Assembly (NCBI GenBank): GCA_964346145.1 | Contig: CAYFTL010000022.1 | Span: forward strand, 1-32,032 | From: CAYFTL01 sp964346145 | Lineage (GTDB): Bacteria > Bacillota > Clostridia > Christensenellales > Aristaeellaceae | Direction: 5' to 3' | Length of the DNA stretch: 32,032 bases | Shown here: positions 16,226 through 24,177 of the stretch, in pieces | Position numbering within the stretch: position 1 is the stretch's first letter | How the letters are laid out: the number at the start of each line of letters is the position of its first letter | Position numbers and translations under genes: made by a program | Notes under the pieces: model-generated | What the model saw: only the letters and a program-made list of their open reading frames with translations | Told to the model about the DNA's origin: nothing | Database searches by the model: none

Positions 16226-18208
16226 TTATTTTTTGCCTTCCCACTGTTTGCGCAGCATGGGCATAAAGATTCCGCCCTGAACCGAGCGGGCAATAAAGTG
16301 CTCGTAGTTGCCAGTCTTGGTATCGTACCAGTCGCTGAAAGGCACGCGGGTTTTGGTTTCCTCCAGATAACGCGCCATAGGCTTGCAGAAAAATTCCAAC
16401 GCTTCGTCGTCTTCTGCCATGGTTGCCGCCCACAGGATCCAGTCGGACTTGGTGTAGTCGGCACGCGAATCCAACGGCACACCGTAGGTGTTCTGTTCCT
16501 GGCGATAGCGCTCAATTTCTGCTTTAAAGAAATCTTTATCCCACAAATCAAAGCCAAACAGGATGTCCCAGATGGCATTATATTTTAAACTCCAGCCCTT
16601 GCCATCCAGGGTGAGTGCGGTGCCGTTGTCGGTTTTCGCACGGCCATATACCAGCCGAGCATATTCTTTGCTTTTATCTTTATAGTAGGCAGCCTCTTGC
16701 TCGTCGCCCAGCTGCTCCATAATCCAGCCATAAGCCGCTAAGCCACAGACCGCTTTAAAGGCCAAATTTACATTGTGGGCTAAGTGGCCTGCAAAGTCAT
16801 CGGTGCAAAGCTGCTCGCCCGGATCCGCGCCGTATTCTTCCAGATATTTCACCCATGTTTTTAAAGTAGGTAGGTACTCGCGAACCAAATCGGCCTGTCC
16901 GTCGGCGCGCATGGCAGCAGCCAGCATCAAGATCATATTGCCGCACTCTTCTACCGGCATTTGATAGCGCAGATCATATAGGTTCTGCTCACCATCGTCC
17001 AAATACAGCAGCGGATACGCATCACCATTCTGCACCCTATCGGCAATGCCCATGCCAAATGCATCCTGCGCCAAGCCGTACACCTGCCCTGTCGCATGGG
17101 GATAGCGCCCTACGTCGTGGGGTGCAAAGTCATATTTCCATGCAGGCATATTGGCAAAACGCAGCACTGGACGGCACATTCCCCGCACCAACTCAGGCGC
17201 ATACATCAAATACAGCGGCATCGATGGGTAACTCACGTCGGCAGTGCCGGTGCAGCCGTTGGAATCGTTTTCCTTGGAAAGGAATATGACATTGCCTTCC
17301 CGGTCGGCAATCAACTTGTGGGCCGAAATGGTTTGGCGGTAAGCGGCCACCACCAGCGCAGCGTAACTGTCTCCGCCAAGTTTACGGGCATCCTCCAACA
17401 ACTGATCGTCCAGCTTCTCGCATCGGGCAGTGATGTTCGAGCGGTTTATCCAAAAATCGTGGAGTGCCTCCATAATGGTGCGTCCATTGCGCGCATACCA
17501 CGCCTTAGCGGTGAAATCAAAGTATTGAATGGATGCCACGTCGTCATAACCCAGCAGCAGGTGTGCGGTTTGCTCTTCGGCATTTACCGTCCATTCCCGA
17601 ACAAAGCATAGCCCCCAATGCCCATCCATTCGCTCAAAGCTTACGCCAGCATCCGAAGCCAGGTAAGCATAGCCCCAGTCGATCGTGATGTGATCGCCGG
17701 AGTTGCAAAGCATATTCTGCTGTTTTTTGCCCATCCAGGCAACACCCAAATCGCCGCTTTTGTAAGCTTTACCCAGCATGGGCGCAGGCTTAGTCCCGTC
17801 ATAACAAATGTCGTCGTGCAGTTTAAACTGCATGGCTACTGCATGCTCTTTTCCATCAAGCGAGCGCGCAGCAAAATCGATAAAGGTAATGGGGGTGCTC
17901 AAAATATCAAAATCGTCTAGCAGCAACGGAGCGCGGAAGCTGACCGCTGCCTCTATCCCTCCTGCGGAATACAAATACCGAGTGCACGTAGGCGTAACTT
18001 GATTTGCAATTACCTTTGCTTCGGGGGCGCTCTGCCGCCCGATCAGTGCGTAATCGCGCCCGTCCACCGTCAGTTTAAGCGTAATGCGTTTGCGCTCTCC
18101 TGCCCAGTGGCGCGTATCGCTCGCCGCTGGCCTCTCGCTGCTCCAAATAGAAATATAGGGGTCACTGGTCACCAAGGGATACGCCGGCAGGCATCGTTTT
18201 TTGTGCAT
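16226..18208 (-). CDS. DUF5127/DUF4965/DUF1793 (glutaminase A-like) family protein
   Basis: A 660-residue protein with the domain order of fungal glutaminase GtaA relatives: an N-terminal segment (PLVTSDPYISIWS), a DUF5127-like beta domain (about residues 40-260), DUF4965 (about 270-440; TADVSYPSMPLYLMYAPELVRGM, FAPHDVGRYPHATGQ) and a C-terminal DUF1793 alpha/alpha barrel (about 440-640). Bacterial members, common in gut anaerobes, are annotated as glutaminases, but the alpha/alpha-barrel fold is also typical of glycoside hydrolases, so the true activity is open. There is no signal peptide, unlike the secreted fungal enzymes. The ATG follows GGAGG by 7 nt. The end of a 64-bp repeat supplies a TATAAT (18245-18240) about 32 bp upstream. 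Confidence 0.85.
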   Translation of the reverse strand: MHKKRCLPAYPLVTSDPYISIWSSERPAASDTRHWAGERKRITLKLTVDGRDYALIGRQSAPEAKVIANQVTPTCTRYLYSAGGIEAAVSFRAPLLLDDFDILSTPITFIDFAARSLDGKEHAVAMQFKLHDDICYDGTKPAPMLGKAYKSGDLGVAWMGKKQQNMLCNSGDHITIDWGYAYLASDAGVSFERMDGHWGLCFVREWTVNAEEQTAHLLLGYDDVASIQYFDFTAKAWYARNGRTIMEALHDFWINRSNITARCEKLDDQLLEDARKLGGDSYAALVVAAYRQTISAHKLIADREGNVIFLSKENDSNGCTGTADVSYPSMPLYLMYAPELVRGMCRPVLRFANMPAWKYDFAPHDVGRYPHATGQVYGLAQDAFGMGIADRVQNGDAYPLLYLDDGEQNLYDLRYQMPVEECGNMILMLAAAMRADGQADLVREYLPTLKTWVKYLEEYGADPGEQLCTDDFAGHLAHNVNLAFKAVCGLAAYGWIMEQLGDEQEAAYYKDKSKEYARLVYGRAKTDNGTALTLDGKGWSLKYNAIWDILFGFDLWDKDFFKAEIERYRQEQNTYGVPLDSRADYTKSDWILWAATMAEDDEALEFFCKPMARYLEETKTRVPFSDWYDTKTGNYEHFIARSVQGGIFMPMLRKQWEGKK

Positions 18209-18241
18209 TTGCCTTCCTCCTCATTTTGTGGCCGCTGCCAT

Positions 18242-18305
18242 TATAATCGTATTCAAAAAAATCTATCCGCTGAAATCATACACGCAAATCAATTTATAGG
18301 CAAGC
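18242..18305 (+). repeat. 64-bp dispersed repeat, copy 2
   Basis: 60/64 identical to 14950-15013 in inverted orientation. Only four substitutions separate the copies and all would change an amino acid in the shared open frame. Here the element is intergenic, just upstream of the DUF4965 gene, at the edge of an AT-rich degenerate patch. Confidence 0.85.
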
Positions 18306-18388
18306 TTTCACAAAAAATAGAAGAAAATCATACTCAATAGATACCGTAGTAAACAATAAAATATATGTTATGGTTGATCTACTTGACT

Positions 18389-19107
18389 CTATTCAAAAAC
18401 TATATTAACTTCAAAATAATCAAGAAATATTGTTCGCAGCAAAGAGAAAGCATTTTCTAAATCAATTATGTCAAGCTCAGCAACTCTTTCACCCACACAA
18501 TGTGATGCAAGCTTGTTACGTTGGAAACCCAATTCTAAAATCGCATCTTTAATTGATATCTCAAAATCAAATACACTTTCACAATCTGACCATGGACAGA
18601 GTTGTGCACTATCAATTACTGCTGCCTTAAACGGTCTTATTTTCCCCTTTCTTGATAACCATGGTATCAATTTGTTAGGATTAATATTTGAGTCTTGTAG
18701 CCGATGCATTAAATCGCTTAAAACTAAATCATTCCAAACATTATTTATAATACTTGGTTTTTGTGCGTTTGCCCTAATTTCTAAACCCAGTTCTTCGATA
18801 ATCGAGTATATATCTATTATTGAATATGCAAATCGAAGTTTATCAAGCGAAGATAAGCACCTAACCTTAGCAAGATTATCTGGGTCTAGATCCATAGGAT
18901 GAACATCATATATTATTCTTGCATTATAATATTTAAAGACAGCAATTTTACTGTGAATGTCGTTGCTAGCTTTTTCTGCAATTAATATTGCCCAATACCA
19001 TGACTAGAAGCACTTAGCATCAAAGCGGCGATTGAATGTTTGGAGTTGATTTGTTCAGCTAAGAGTATTATTGATAGCGTAATCAAAACTGATAAGGATA
19101 CGTTCAT
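18389..19107 (-). pseudogene. Frameshifted HEPN-like protein gene
   Basis: Two minus-strand frames join to one plausible protein of about 240 residues. The first starts at ATG 19107 (MNVSLSVLITLSIILLAEQI, continuing to SKHSIAALMLSASSHG) and stops at 18982. The second is open from 19003 without a start codon and runs from YWAILIAEKASNDIHSK to the stop at 18389. A one-base deletion between 18985 and 19003 explains the break. The C-terminal part is helical and contains R-NKLAS-H, which fits the Rx4-6H signature of HEPN RNases found in defence and toxin systems; this is inference from one motif. There is no clear RBS at 19107. The patch is AT-rich compared with its neighbours, suggesting transfer followed by decay. 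Confidence 0.6.
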
Positions 19108-19168
19108 ATCGAATATTTATGCAGATGAATATACGCAACTTGCTACAAATGATTTACCGCCATTTTTA

Positions 19169-19387
19169 TCAATATGCAGAGTGGCAGAAATTGGTATGCC
19201 ATGATCTAAATCCCTTCGCGTCTTCGCCTTCACATATAATCACAGGGTCTTGTGGTTCACTTAATATGCACGTGACCTTACCTATCAGAAAGGAGTATCG
19301 CTCAATTTTTTTGTCAGTATAAAATTCAATTCCGGTATTATATTTCATCAATTGCATCACCGCTCTAAGAATTTCAAGTATGTACAC
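19169..19387 (-). CDS. Small unrecognised ORF in AT-rich patch
   Basis: Up to 72 codons from a GTG at 19387, or shorter from an internal ATG (VMQLMKYNT). The middle (KIERYSFLIGKVTCILSEPQDPVIICEGEDAKGF) looks protein-like but matches no family I know. The RBS is weak. It is on the same strand as, and 61 bp upstream of, the broken HEPN-like gene, and could be a separate small gene, a partner, or a decayed 5' part of it. Confidence 0.3.
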   Translation of the reverse strand: MYILEILRAVMQLMKYNTGIEFYTDKKIERYSFLIGKVTCILSEPQDPVIICEGEDAKGFRSWHTNFCHSAY

Positions 19388-19545
19388 ACTGGTTAGTCAT
19401 TATTTTACTATATCATATGTTATTACTTCAGGATATGTATAAAATACTTCTACACAAGAAATAAAACCACAAAAATCCAATTGTAAAAGTAAAAACCCCT
19501 TTCCTAAAGAACATGAAATTTCAAGTCTCATTATTGGAAAGAGGT
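19388..19545 (-). terminator. Terminator of tRNA-Leu within the adjoining gap
   Basis: On the minus strand just past the tRNA 3' end, CCTCTTTCC (19544-19536) pairs with GGAAAGGGG (19504-19496, one U-G pair), followed by TTTTTAC. The rest of the gap to 19388 is AT-rich with no recognisable gene. Confidence 0.65.
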
Positions 19546-19850
19546 TGGTGCCGCTGACCGGAATCGAACCGGTACGATATTGCTATCGAGGGATTTTCAT
19601 ACCACACTATGTTGCCATAGCCGCTCTGTAAGCGTTGTAGTCTGGACTTTACCTTCGCCGTAGATTATCTCTAAAATCAAACCCTTAGGCGCGCGCCGTC
19701 AAGTCTCTACACGTTCCCTAAAAAGGGCTTCGCTCGGTATTGTCCCTTTGCGGGAGTTTCACCGAATTTGACGCGATTCACACGGGCAGTTTCCACGCCC
19801 GGTGCTCAAATTTTTAAGTCCCTTGTGTCTGCCAATTCCACCACAGCGAC
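19546..19850 (-). tRNA. tRNA-Leu(UAA), interrupted by a group I intron
   Basis: Two exons, 19850-19816 (35 nt) and 19597-19546 (52 nt including encoded CCA), form a mature class II tRNA of 87 nt. The acceptor stem is GTCGCTG with CAGCGGC (one G-U), and the D arm reads TGGTGGAATTGGCAGACAC. The anticodon stem is AGGGA/TCCCT around CTTAAAA, giving anticodon UAA. A long variable arm (CGATAGCAATATCG) and the T arm GGTTCGATTCC follow. The intron lies between U34 and A35. A promoter lies 16 bp upstream. Confidence 0.95.
19598..19815 (-). ncRNA. Group I self-splicing intron in tRNA-Leu(UAA)
   Basis: A 218-nt insert between U34 and A35 of the anticodon. P1 forms from exon CUU and intron GAG, with the conserved U-G at the 5' splice site. 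P2 is CACCGGGC paired with GCCCGTGTG. Core elements are readable: P/Q (AATACCGAGCGAAGCCC), R (GTAGAGACTTGACGG) and S (GGTAAAGTCCAGACTACA). P7 pairs AGACT (19706-19702) with AGTCC (19648-19644). The last intron base is G, the omega-G. There is no room for a homing endonuclease. The site and core resemble the cyanobacterial and plastid trnL(UAA) intron. Confidence 0.92.
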
Positions 19851-19865
19851 GTGATGACCTGTTAC

Positions 19866-19894
19866 ATTTTACCGTATCCGCCCTTAAAAATCAA
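19866..19894 (-). promoter_or_regulatory. Promoter of tRNA-Leu
   Basis: Minus-strand TTGATT (19894-19889), 17 bp, TAAAAT (19871-19866), directly after the racemase stop codon, allowing the tRNA to be transcribed on its own. Confidence 0.7.
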
Positions 19895-19912
19895 GGGGTT
19901 TTTGCACCATTG

Positions 19913-20680
19913 CTAGAACTTCATTTTAAACAAACGCTGCATTTGAGGCAACCAGAATGCTTCATCGCCCGAACTTTGAAAACACACCTCGCCCGGCGAA
20001 CTTTGGCGAAGCAGCCTTTCTTCTGCCAGTAAATCCCGAAGGCGAAACACAGTTCCCAAATTGCCATCCACCAGTTCAGCCGTTGGAATTGCCTTGCCAA
20101 TCGCTTTTTTAAGGAAGACATAGTGGGTACAACCCAACACTACCGCGGTGATGAATTCACCTCGATAAGGCATCAGCAAGTCGCCTAAAAAGGCATCCAA
20201 CGCCTCACCCTCGGTCTCTCCGCGTTCCGCAAACTCCATAAGCCCGGGAGCGGGTACTTTGATTGCGTTTTTGCCGTATTGCTGCATTAGGCGTTCAAAC
20301 TTTTTCAAGCTGAGCGTTGCCGGCGTGGCCAGCACCAGAATTTTACCGCGCCCCTCATAATGCTGCGCCGCCGGTTTGAGTGCGGGCTCCATACCCACAA
20401 CGGGCATCTGCAATCGGCCACGAATAACATCGATCGCCGCACTTGTGGCCGTATTGCAGGCAACCACCAAAGCTTTGATACCTTGGCGGGTTAAGTGGTC
20501 GGTAGCGTTTAAGGCTAGTTGCTGAATGCGCGCTTCGTTTTGCACCCCGTATGGCGCGTTTTTGTTGTCCCCATAGTAAAGAAAGCGCTCGTTGGGCAGC
20601 AAAGATACCGCTTCGCGCAGCACGCTGATTCCACCGACTCCTGAATCAAAAATACCTATAGGAAACTCAGCTCGGGACAT
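19913..20680 (-). CDS. murI: Glutamate racemase
   Basis: A cytosolic cofactor-independent racemase converting L- to D-glutamate for peptidoglycan. At 255 residues it is of normal length. It has the family motifs GIFDSGVGGISVL, YYGDNKNAPYG, the first catalytic Cys in VACNTATSAA and the second in VLGCTHY, arranged as in the two-domain Asp/Glu racemase fold. I start at 20680 (MSRAEF) because GGTGG lies 7 nt ahead; an ATG five codons upstream overlaps that ribosome site. The tRNA-Leu gene follows 62 bp after the stop and has its own promoter. A strong hairpin separates it from the upstream yebC gene. Confidence 0.96.
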   Translation of the reverse strand: MSRAEFPIGIFDSGVGGISVLREAVSLLPNERFLYYGDNKNAPYGVQNEARIQQLALNATDHLTRQGIKALVVACNTATSAAIDVIRGRLQMPVVGMEPALKPAAQHYEGRGKILVLATPATLSLKKFERLMQQYGKNAIKVPAPGLMEFAERGETEGEALDAFLGDLLMPYRGEFITAVVLGCTHYVFLKKAIGKAIPTAELVDGNLGTVFRLRDLLAEERLLRQSSPGEVCFQSSGDEAFWLPQMQRLFKMKF

Positions 20681-20724
20681 GAAAACACCACCCATCCCCT
20701 ACAGAAAATTCCAATACAATATCG

Positions 20725-20760
20725 AAAAATGCCGGCAAAATATGCTCTGCCGGCATTTTT
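20725..20760. terminator. Terminator between yebC and murI
   Basis: A perfect 12-bp stem, AAAAATGCCGGC (20725-20736) and GCCGGCATTTTT (20749-20760), 5 bp past the yebC stop. Confidence 0.88.
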
Positions 20761-20765
20761 AGTCT

Positions 20766-21506
20766 TTAAGCGTCCTCCGGCAAAATCGCATTGTGGTATA
20801 CGTTTTGCACATCGTCGTTGTCTTCCAACCAGTCCAGCAGCTTTTCAACTTTTTGTTGAACCTCTTCTTCAGCCACTTCCACCGTGTTGGTGGGCAGCAT
20901 TTGCCGCTCGGCAGACAAAAATGTGAAGCCTGCATTCTCTAGGTTTTCCCGGACCGCTGAAAAATCGCCCGGCTGAGTGTAGACGACGACCTCTTCGTCC
21001 TCAATTTCCACATCCTCCGCACCGGCTTCCAACATCATCATCAACAGCTCGTCCTCGTCTTTTTTGTCGCTGTTATCGATTTCTATTACGCCTTTGCGCT
21101 CAAACATCCAGCCGACGCAACCGGTTGCTCCCAGTGAACCGCCGTTCTTATCAAAAATATGGCGGACCTCACTGGCCGTACGGTTGGTGTTGTCGGTAAG
21201 CACTTCTACGATTACTGCCACGCCGCCCGGCGCATAGCCCTCATAGACGATTTCTTTGTAGTTTGCGCCATCTCCATCGCCCGATGCCTTTTTGATGGAG
21301 CGCATAATATTGTCATTGGGCATGTTGTTGGCCTTGGCTTTGGCAATTACATCGCGCAATTTTCCGTTTAAGGCGGGATCGGCGCTGCCACCTTCCTTAA
21401 CCGCTATCGCGATTTCCCGGCCAATCTTGGTGAAAATTTTGCCCTTTTGGGCATCAGTCTTTTCCTTTTTATGTTTAATTGAAGACCATTTATTATGACC
21501 CGCCAT
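20766..21506 (-). CDS. yebC: YebC/PmpR family transcription/translation factor
   Basis: A 246-residue protein of the YebC/TACO1 family, annotated as a DNA-binding regulator and more recently linked to relief of ribosome stalling. The signature N-terminus AGHNKWSSIKHKKEKTDAQKGK is complete, followed by MPNDNIMRSIKKASG, YEGYAPGGVAVIVEVLTDNTNRT and GGSLGATGCVGWMFERKG. The acidic C-terminal domain (EDEEVVVYTQPGDF, and the final DWLEDNDDVQNVYHN) is intact. The ATG follows GGGGG by about 7 nt. A TTGACA-18-TATGAT promoter lies directly upstream, and a terminator separates it from murI. Confidence 0.96.
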   Translation of the reverse strand: MAGHNKWSSIKHKKEKTDAQKGKIFTKIGREIAIAVKEGGSADPALNGKLRDVIAKAKANNMPNDNIMRSIKKASGDGDGANYKEIVYEGYAPGGVAVIVEVLTDNTNRTASEVRHIFDKNGGSLGATGCVGWMFERKGVIEIDNSDKKDEDELLMMMLEAGAEDVEIEDEEVVVYTQPGDFSAVRENLENAGFTFLSAERQMLPTNTVEVAEEEVQQKVEKLLDWLEDNDDVQNVYHNAILPEDA

Positions 21507-21541
21507 GTGGTTACCCCCTGAATCGTTGTTTCCAATATAGA

Positions 21542-21571
21542 ATCATACCACAAAACACAGCCATCTGTCAA
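21542..21571 (-). promoter_or_regulatory. Promoter of yebC
   Basis: Minus-strand TTGACA (21571-21566), 18 bp, TATGAT (21547-21542). Confidence 0.75.
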
Positions 21572-21603
21572 AAAATCGGCGTTGCCATATAGCTCAACCT
21601 ACT

Positions 21604-22629
21604 TTAGACATCTTTGCACGCCGCATATGCATATTCTTTCAATAATTTTAGATAGATTTTGTAGTTATCTAAGCTTACGCCGGGCGGTGTCTGATGATCT
21701 ACGCTGGGCAAGAATCCGCCCTGGCGCATCAACGGCAATATTCGCTCAAACTCTGCGCGCATGGCACTTTCTCCCCGCGGCATACACATTTTATCAAAAT
21801 GCCCGATAAATAAACTCTCCGGGTGCCGGCTGCGAAGCTCCATCAGGTCTACCCCTGCTTGACGCTCAAGCGGCAAAATCCCCTCTATGCCCGCATTCAA
21901 AAACCAGGGTAACGCCTGGGTAATATCGCCATCCGAATCAATAAAGACCCGCACGCCCTTATTCTTAAGCTCAGGAATCATGCGTTCGTAATAAGGCAAC
22001 AAAAACTCATTGAACAGTTGTCCTGAAATCATAGGGCCATTGTTGTAGCTCATATCTTCGGCAAAAGTCATAAAATCCGGCGTCACATATTCAAATACCT
22101 GTTCAAACACGCGCATATTATAAGCGCACAAATCGCTGTTAATACGGTGCATGAGCTCCGGCTCATCGTAAAAAGCATACAGGTGTGGCTCTATGCCCAG
22201 CAGCGTACGCGGCCCCCAAAATGGCCCTTCGACCGTGATCCACACGATCGCCTCTCCCAACGCTTGATAATGCGCATACGCCTTTAAAACCTCCGGATCA
22301 AACGGGCGATCAGGATATAAGGTGGGCAGCAGCTCTTCGTAATCTTCTAAAGTGCTGATCAGCGCAGCTCCATGATGCTTAGGCGTTGGCGTGCGCGGCG
22401 TGGTAAAACCAACCCAAAGTTGTAAATCCAAATCCAGCCCCAACTGTTTTTTAAGTAGCGATCCCTCTGAAAGTCCATTGCTTGCGCTTTCAAGAACAAG
22501 CCCCTGTTCTTGCCAATTGATTACGGTTTTATCCCACCAGGAAGCCCATTCAATCATGGGCAGCCGATCAGGCTTTTCGAAGTTCATGACCTTATGGAAA
22601 CGTTCACGGTTTGTCAATCTCTCCACCAC
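21604..22629 (-). CDS. URO-D (uroporphyrinogen decarboxylase) superfamily protein
   Basis: A 341-residue TIM-barrel protein of the URO-D/MtaA-CmuA superfamily. The start region TNRERFHKVMNFEKPDRLPMIEW is the family hallmark, and the C-terminal part has LRSRHPESLFIGHFDKMCMPRGESAMRAEFERILPLMRQGGFLPSVDHQTPPGVSLDNYKIYLKLL. The heme-enzyme signature of true HemE is absent, and there are no other heme genes, so this is one of the many paralogues in Clostridia, some of which are corrinoid-dependent methyltransferases. No corrinoid protein is adjacent, so the substrate is unknown. The start is uncertain: GTG 22629, or a TTG at 22617 giving MTNRERF. An extended -10 (TGGTATAAT, near 22660) lies upstream. 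Confidence 0.85.
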   Translation of the reverse strand: MVERLTNRERFHKVMNFEKPDRLPMIEWASWWDKTVINWQEQGLVLESASNGLSEGSLLKKQLGLDLDLQLWVGFTTPRTPTPKHHGAALISTLEDYEELLPTLYPDRPFDPEVLKAYAHYQALGEAIVWITVEGPFWGPRTLLGIEPHLYAFYDEPELMHRINSDLCAYNMRVFEQVFEYVTPDFMTFAEDMSYNNGPMISGQLFNEFLLPYYERMIPELKNKGVRVFIDSDGDITQALPWFLNAGIEGILPLERQAGVDLMELRSRHPESLFIGHFDKMCMPRGESAMRAEFERILPLMRQGGFLPSVDHQTPPGVSLDNYKIYLKLLKEYAYAACKDV

Positions 22630-22803
22630 TTTCTATATCTTTACAGCTTAGCTTTATGAATTATACCACGGCTGTCTGCGATTGTCTTCCGTTGAGGTTT
22701 TATTATTATGGTTTAAGAAGACTTTCCCACATTCCCCATTCTTAAAATCTATGGTACAATGAGCGAAAGGTCATGAAAATTGCACGAGAAGGTAGGCGAA
22801 ACC

Positions 22804-24162
22804 ATGGTAAAGGATAAGCAGTTTTATAAAACCATTTTAATGATTGCTTTGCCCGCTGCATTCCAGGGATTGTTGTCGCTGTTAACCGTGATAGTCGACA
22901 ATATTATGGTCACCTCGCTAGGCACCACCGTGCTTGCCGGTGTTTCTCAGTCCAACAAGATCACCCAGTTCTATTCTGCGCTGGTGCTCGGACTGGTCAG
23001 TGGATCCAGCGTACTCATCAGCCAATATTGGGGCAAAAACGATGTAAATCGAATCAAAAAAATATTTTCCATCGTAATGAGCTCGTGCCTCTTCGTGGCC
23101 TTAGCATTTATACTGCTGATTAACTTGTTCCCGCAAAATATTTTAGGGCTGCTGGCGAACGATGGCAACGTTGTCAATGCCGGACTGCCCTATCTGGCAA
23201 TCGTCTGTTTTTCCTATCTCCCCATGGCTCTTTCCAGCGCACTTATCGGCATGCTGCGCAGCGTGGAAGTCGTCAGGGTAACCTTATACGCCGCAATCGC
23301 CGCAGTAATTTCTAATCTTTCGCTCAATTACGTGCTTATTTTTGGTAAGCTGGGCTTTCCCGCGATGGGCGCCCAAGGTGCCGCCTTGGCAACGCTGCTG
23401 GCGCGTACTATCGAGCTTTCCGTGGTTTGGTACTATGCCTTCAGGGTTCAGAAAAGAATTCCTTTAAAGATCAGCGATTTTTTCCATTGGGACAAAGCCC
23501 TCTGGCACGATTATTTTCGTTATGGCGTACCCGTCGCTATAGGCGATGCCCAATGGTCGCTGGTTGGCGTGTTCAAAGCCATGATCATCGGCAATGTGAT
23601 AGCCAGCGAATTGATGATCGCCGCCAACACCATCGCCGAAGATATGATGAGTTTGGGCATGATCTTCACATCCAGCTTGGCCACAGGCGCCTGTATCGTA
23701 ATCGGAAAAACCGTAGGAACAAAAGATTACAAAAAAACCCGCGAATATTCCAACACCATACAAATTATGTTTGCCGTGGTGGGCACCTTTATGTCGCTGC
23801 TGGTGTTCCTGCTTAGAAATCCTTATGTTATGAACTTATACCCTGAAGCCAGCATCCAGGCCAAAGACTTGGCTCTGCAAATGATTGCAATCGGCGCCTT
23901 CACCATGATCGGTACTACCTACCACGCATCCTGCTTTGTAGGCATTAACCGCGGCGCGGGCGACAGCAAGTTTGTCATGCTGGTGGACATGATCTGCGGA
24001 TGGCTGATCGTGTTGCCACTGAGTTATATGGCGGCCATCGTATGGAAATTGCCCATGCCCATTGTTTTCCTGTTCTTGCGCATAGATCAGTGTTTCAAAT
24101 GGATTATTGCATTCTTCCGGTTACGCGGTGACAAGTGGATTAAAAATGTGACCCGCGAATGA
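22804..24162 (+). CDS. MATE family multidrug/sodium or proton antiporter
   Basis: A 452-residue inner-membrane exporter of the MATE family with about 12 predicted helices in two pseudo-repeats (MatE domains about residues 12-170 and 235-400). Typical sequences are IALPAAFQGLLSLLTVIVDNIMV at the N-terminus, LGFPAMGAQGAALATLLART at the end of the first half, and FVGINRGAGDSKFVMLVDM in the second. The start at 22804 is set by AGGTAGG 7 nt ahead; eight more upstream codons from a TTG are open. The HAD-IB phosphatase gene follows after 15 bp, so the two form an operon. Substrate cannot be predicted. Confidence 0.92.
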   Translation: MVKDKQFYKTILMIALPAAFQGLLSLLTVIVDNIMVTSLGTTVLAGVSQSNKITQFYSALVLGLVSGSSVLISQYWGKNDVNRIKKIFSIVMSSCLFVALAFILLINLFPQNILGLLANDGNVVNAGLPYLAIVCFSYLPMALSSALIGMLRSVEVVRVTLYAAIAAVISNLSLNYVLIFGKLGFPAMGAQGAALATLLARTIELSVVWYYAFRVQKRIPLKISDFFHWDKALWHDYFRYGVPVAIGDAQWSLVGVFKAMIIGNVIASELMIAANTIAEDMMSLGMIFTSSLATGACIVIGKTVGTKDYKKTREYSNTIQIMFAVVGTFMSLLVFLLRNPYVMNLYPEASIQAKDLALQMIAIGAFTMIGTTYHASCFVGINRGAGDSKFVMLVDMICGWLIVLPLSYMAAIVWKLPMPIVFLFLRIDQCFKWIIAFFRLRGDKWIKNVTRE

Positions 24163-24177
24163 TGACGAGGTACCTAA

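Noticed and set aside
18895..18895. ATG at 18895 as the start of an intact 168-residue gene
   Set aside because: Protein-like sequence continues about 36 codons upstream in the same frame and then into another frame with its own ATG, so this is an internal Met of a broken gene.
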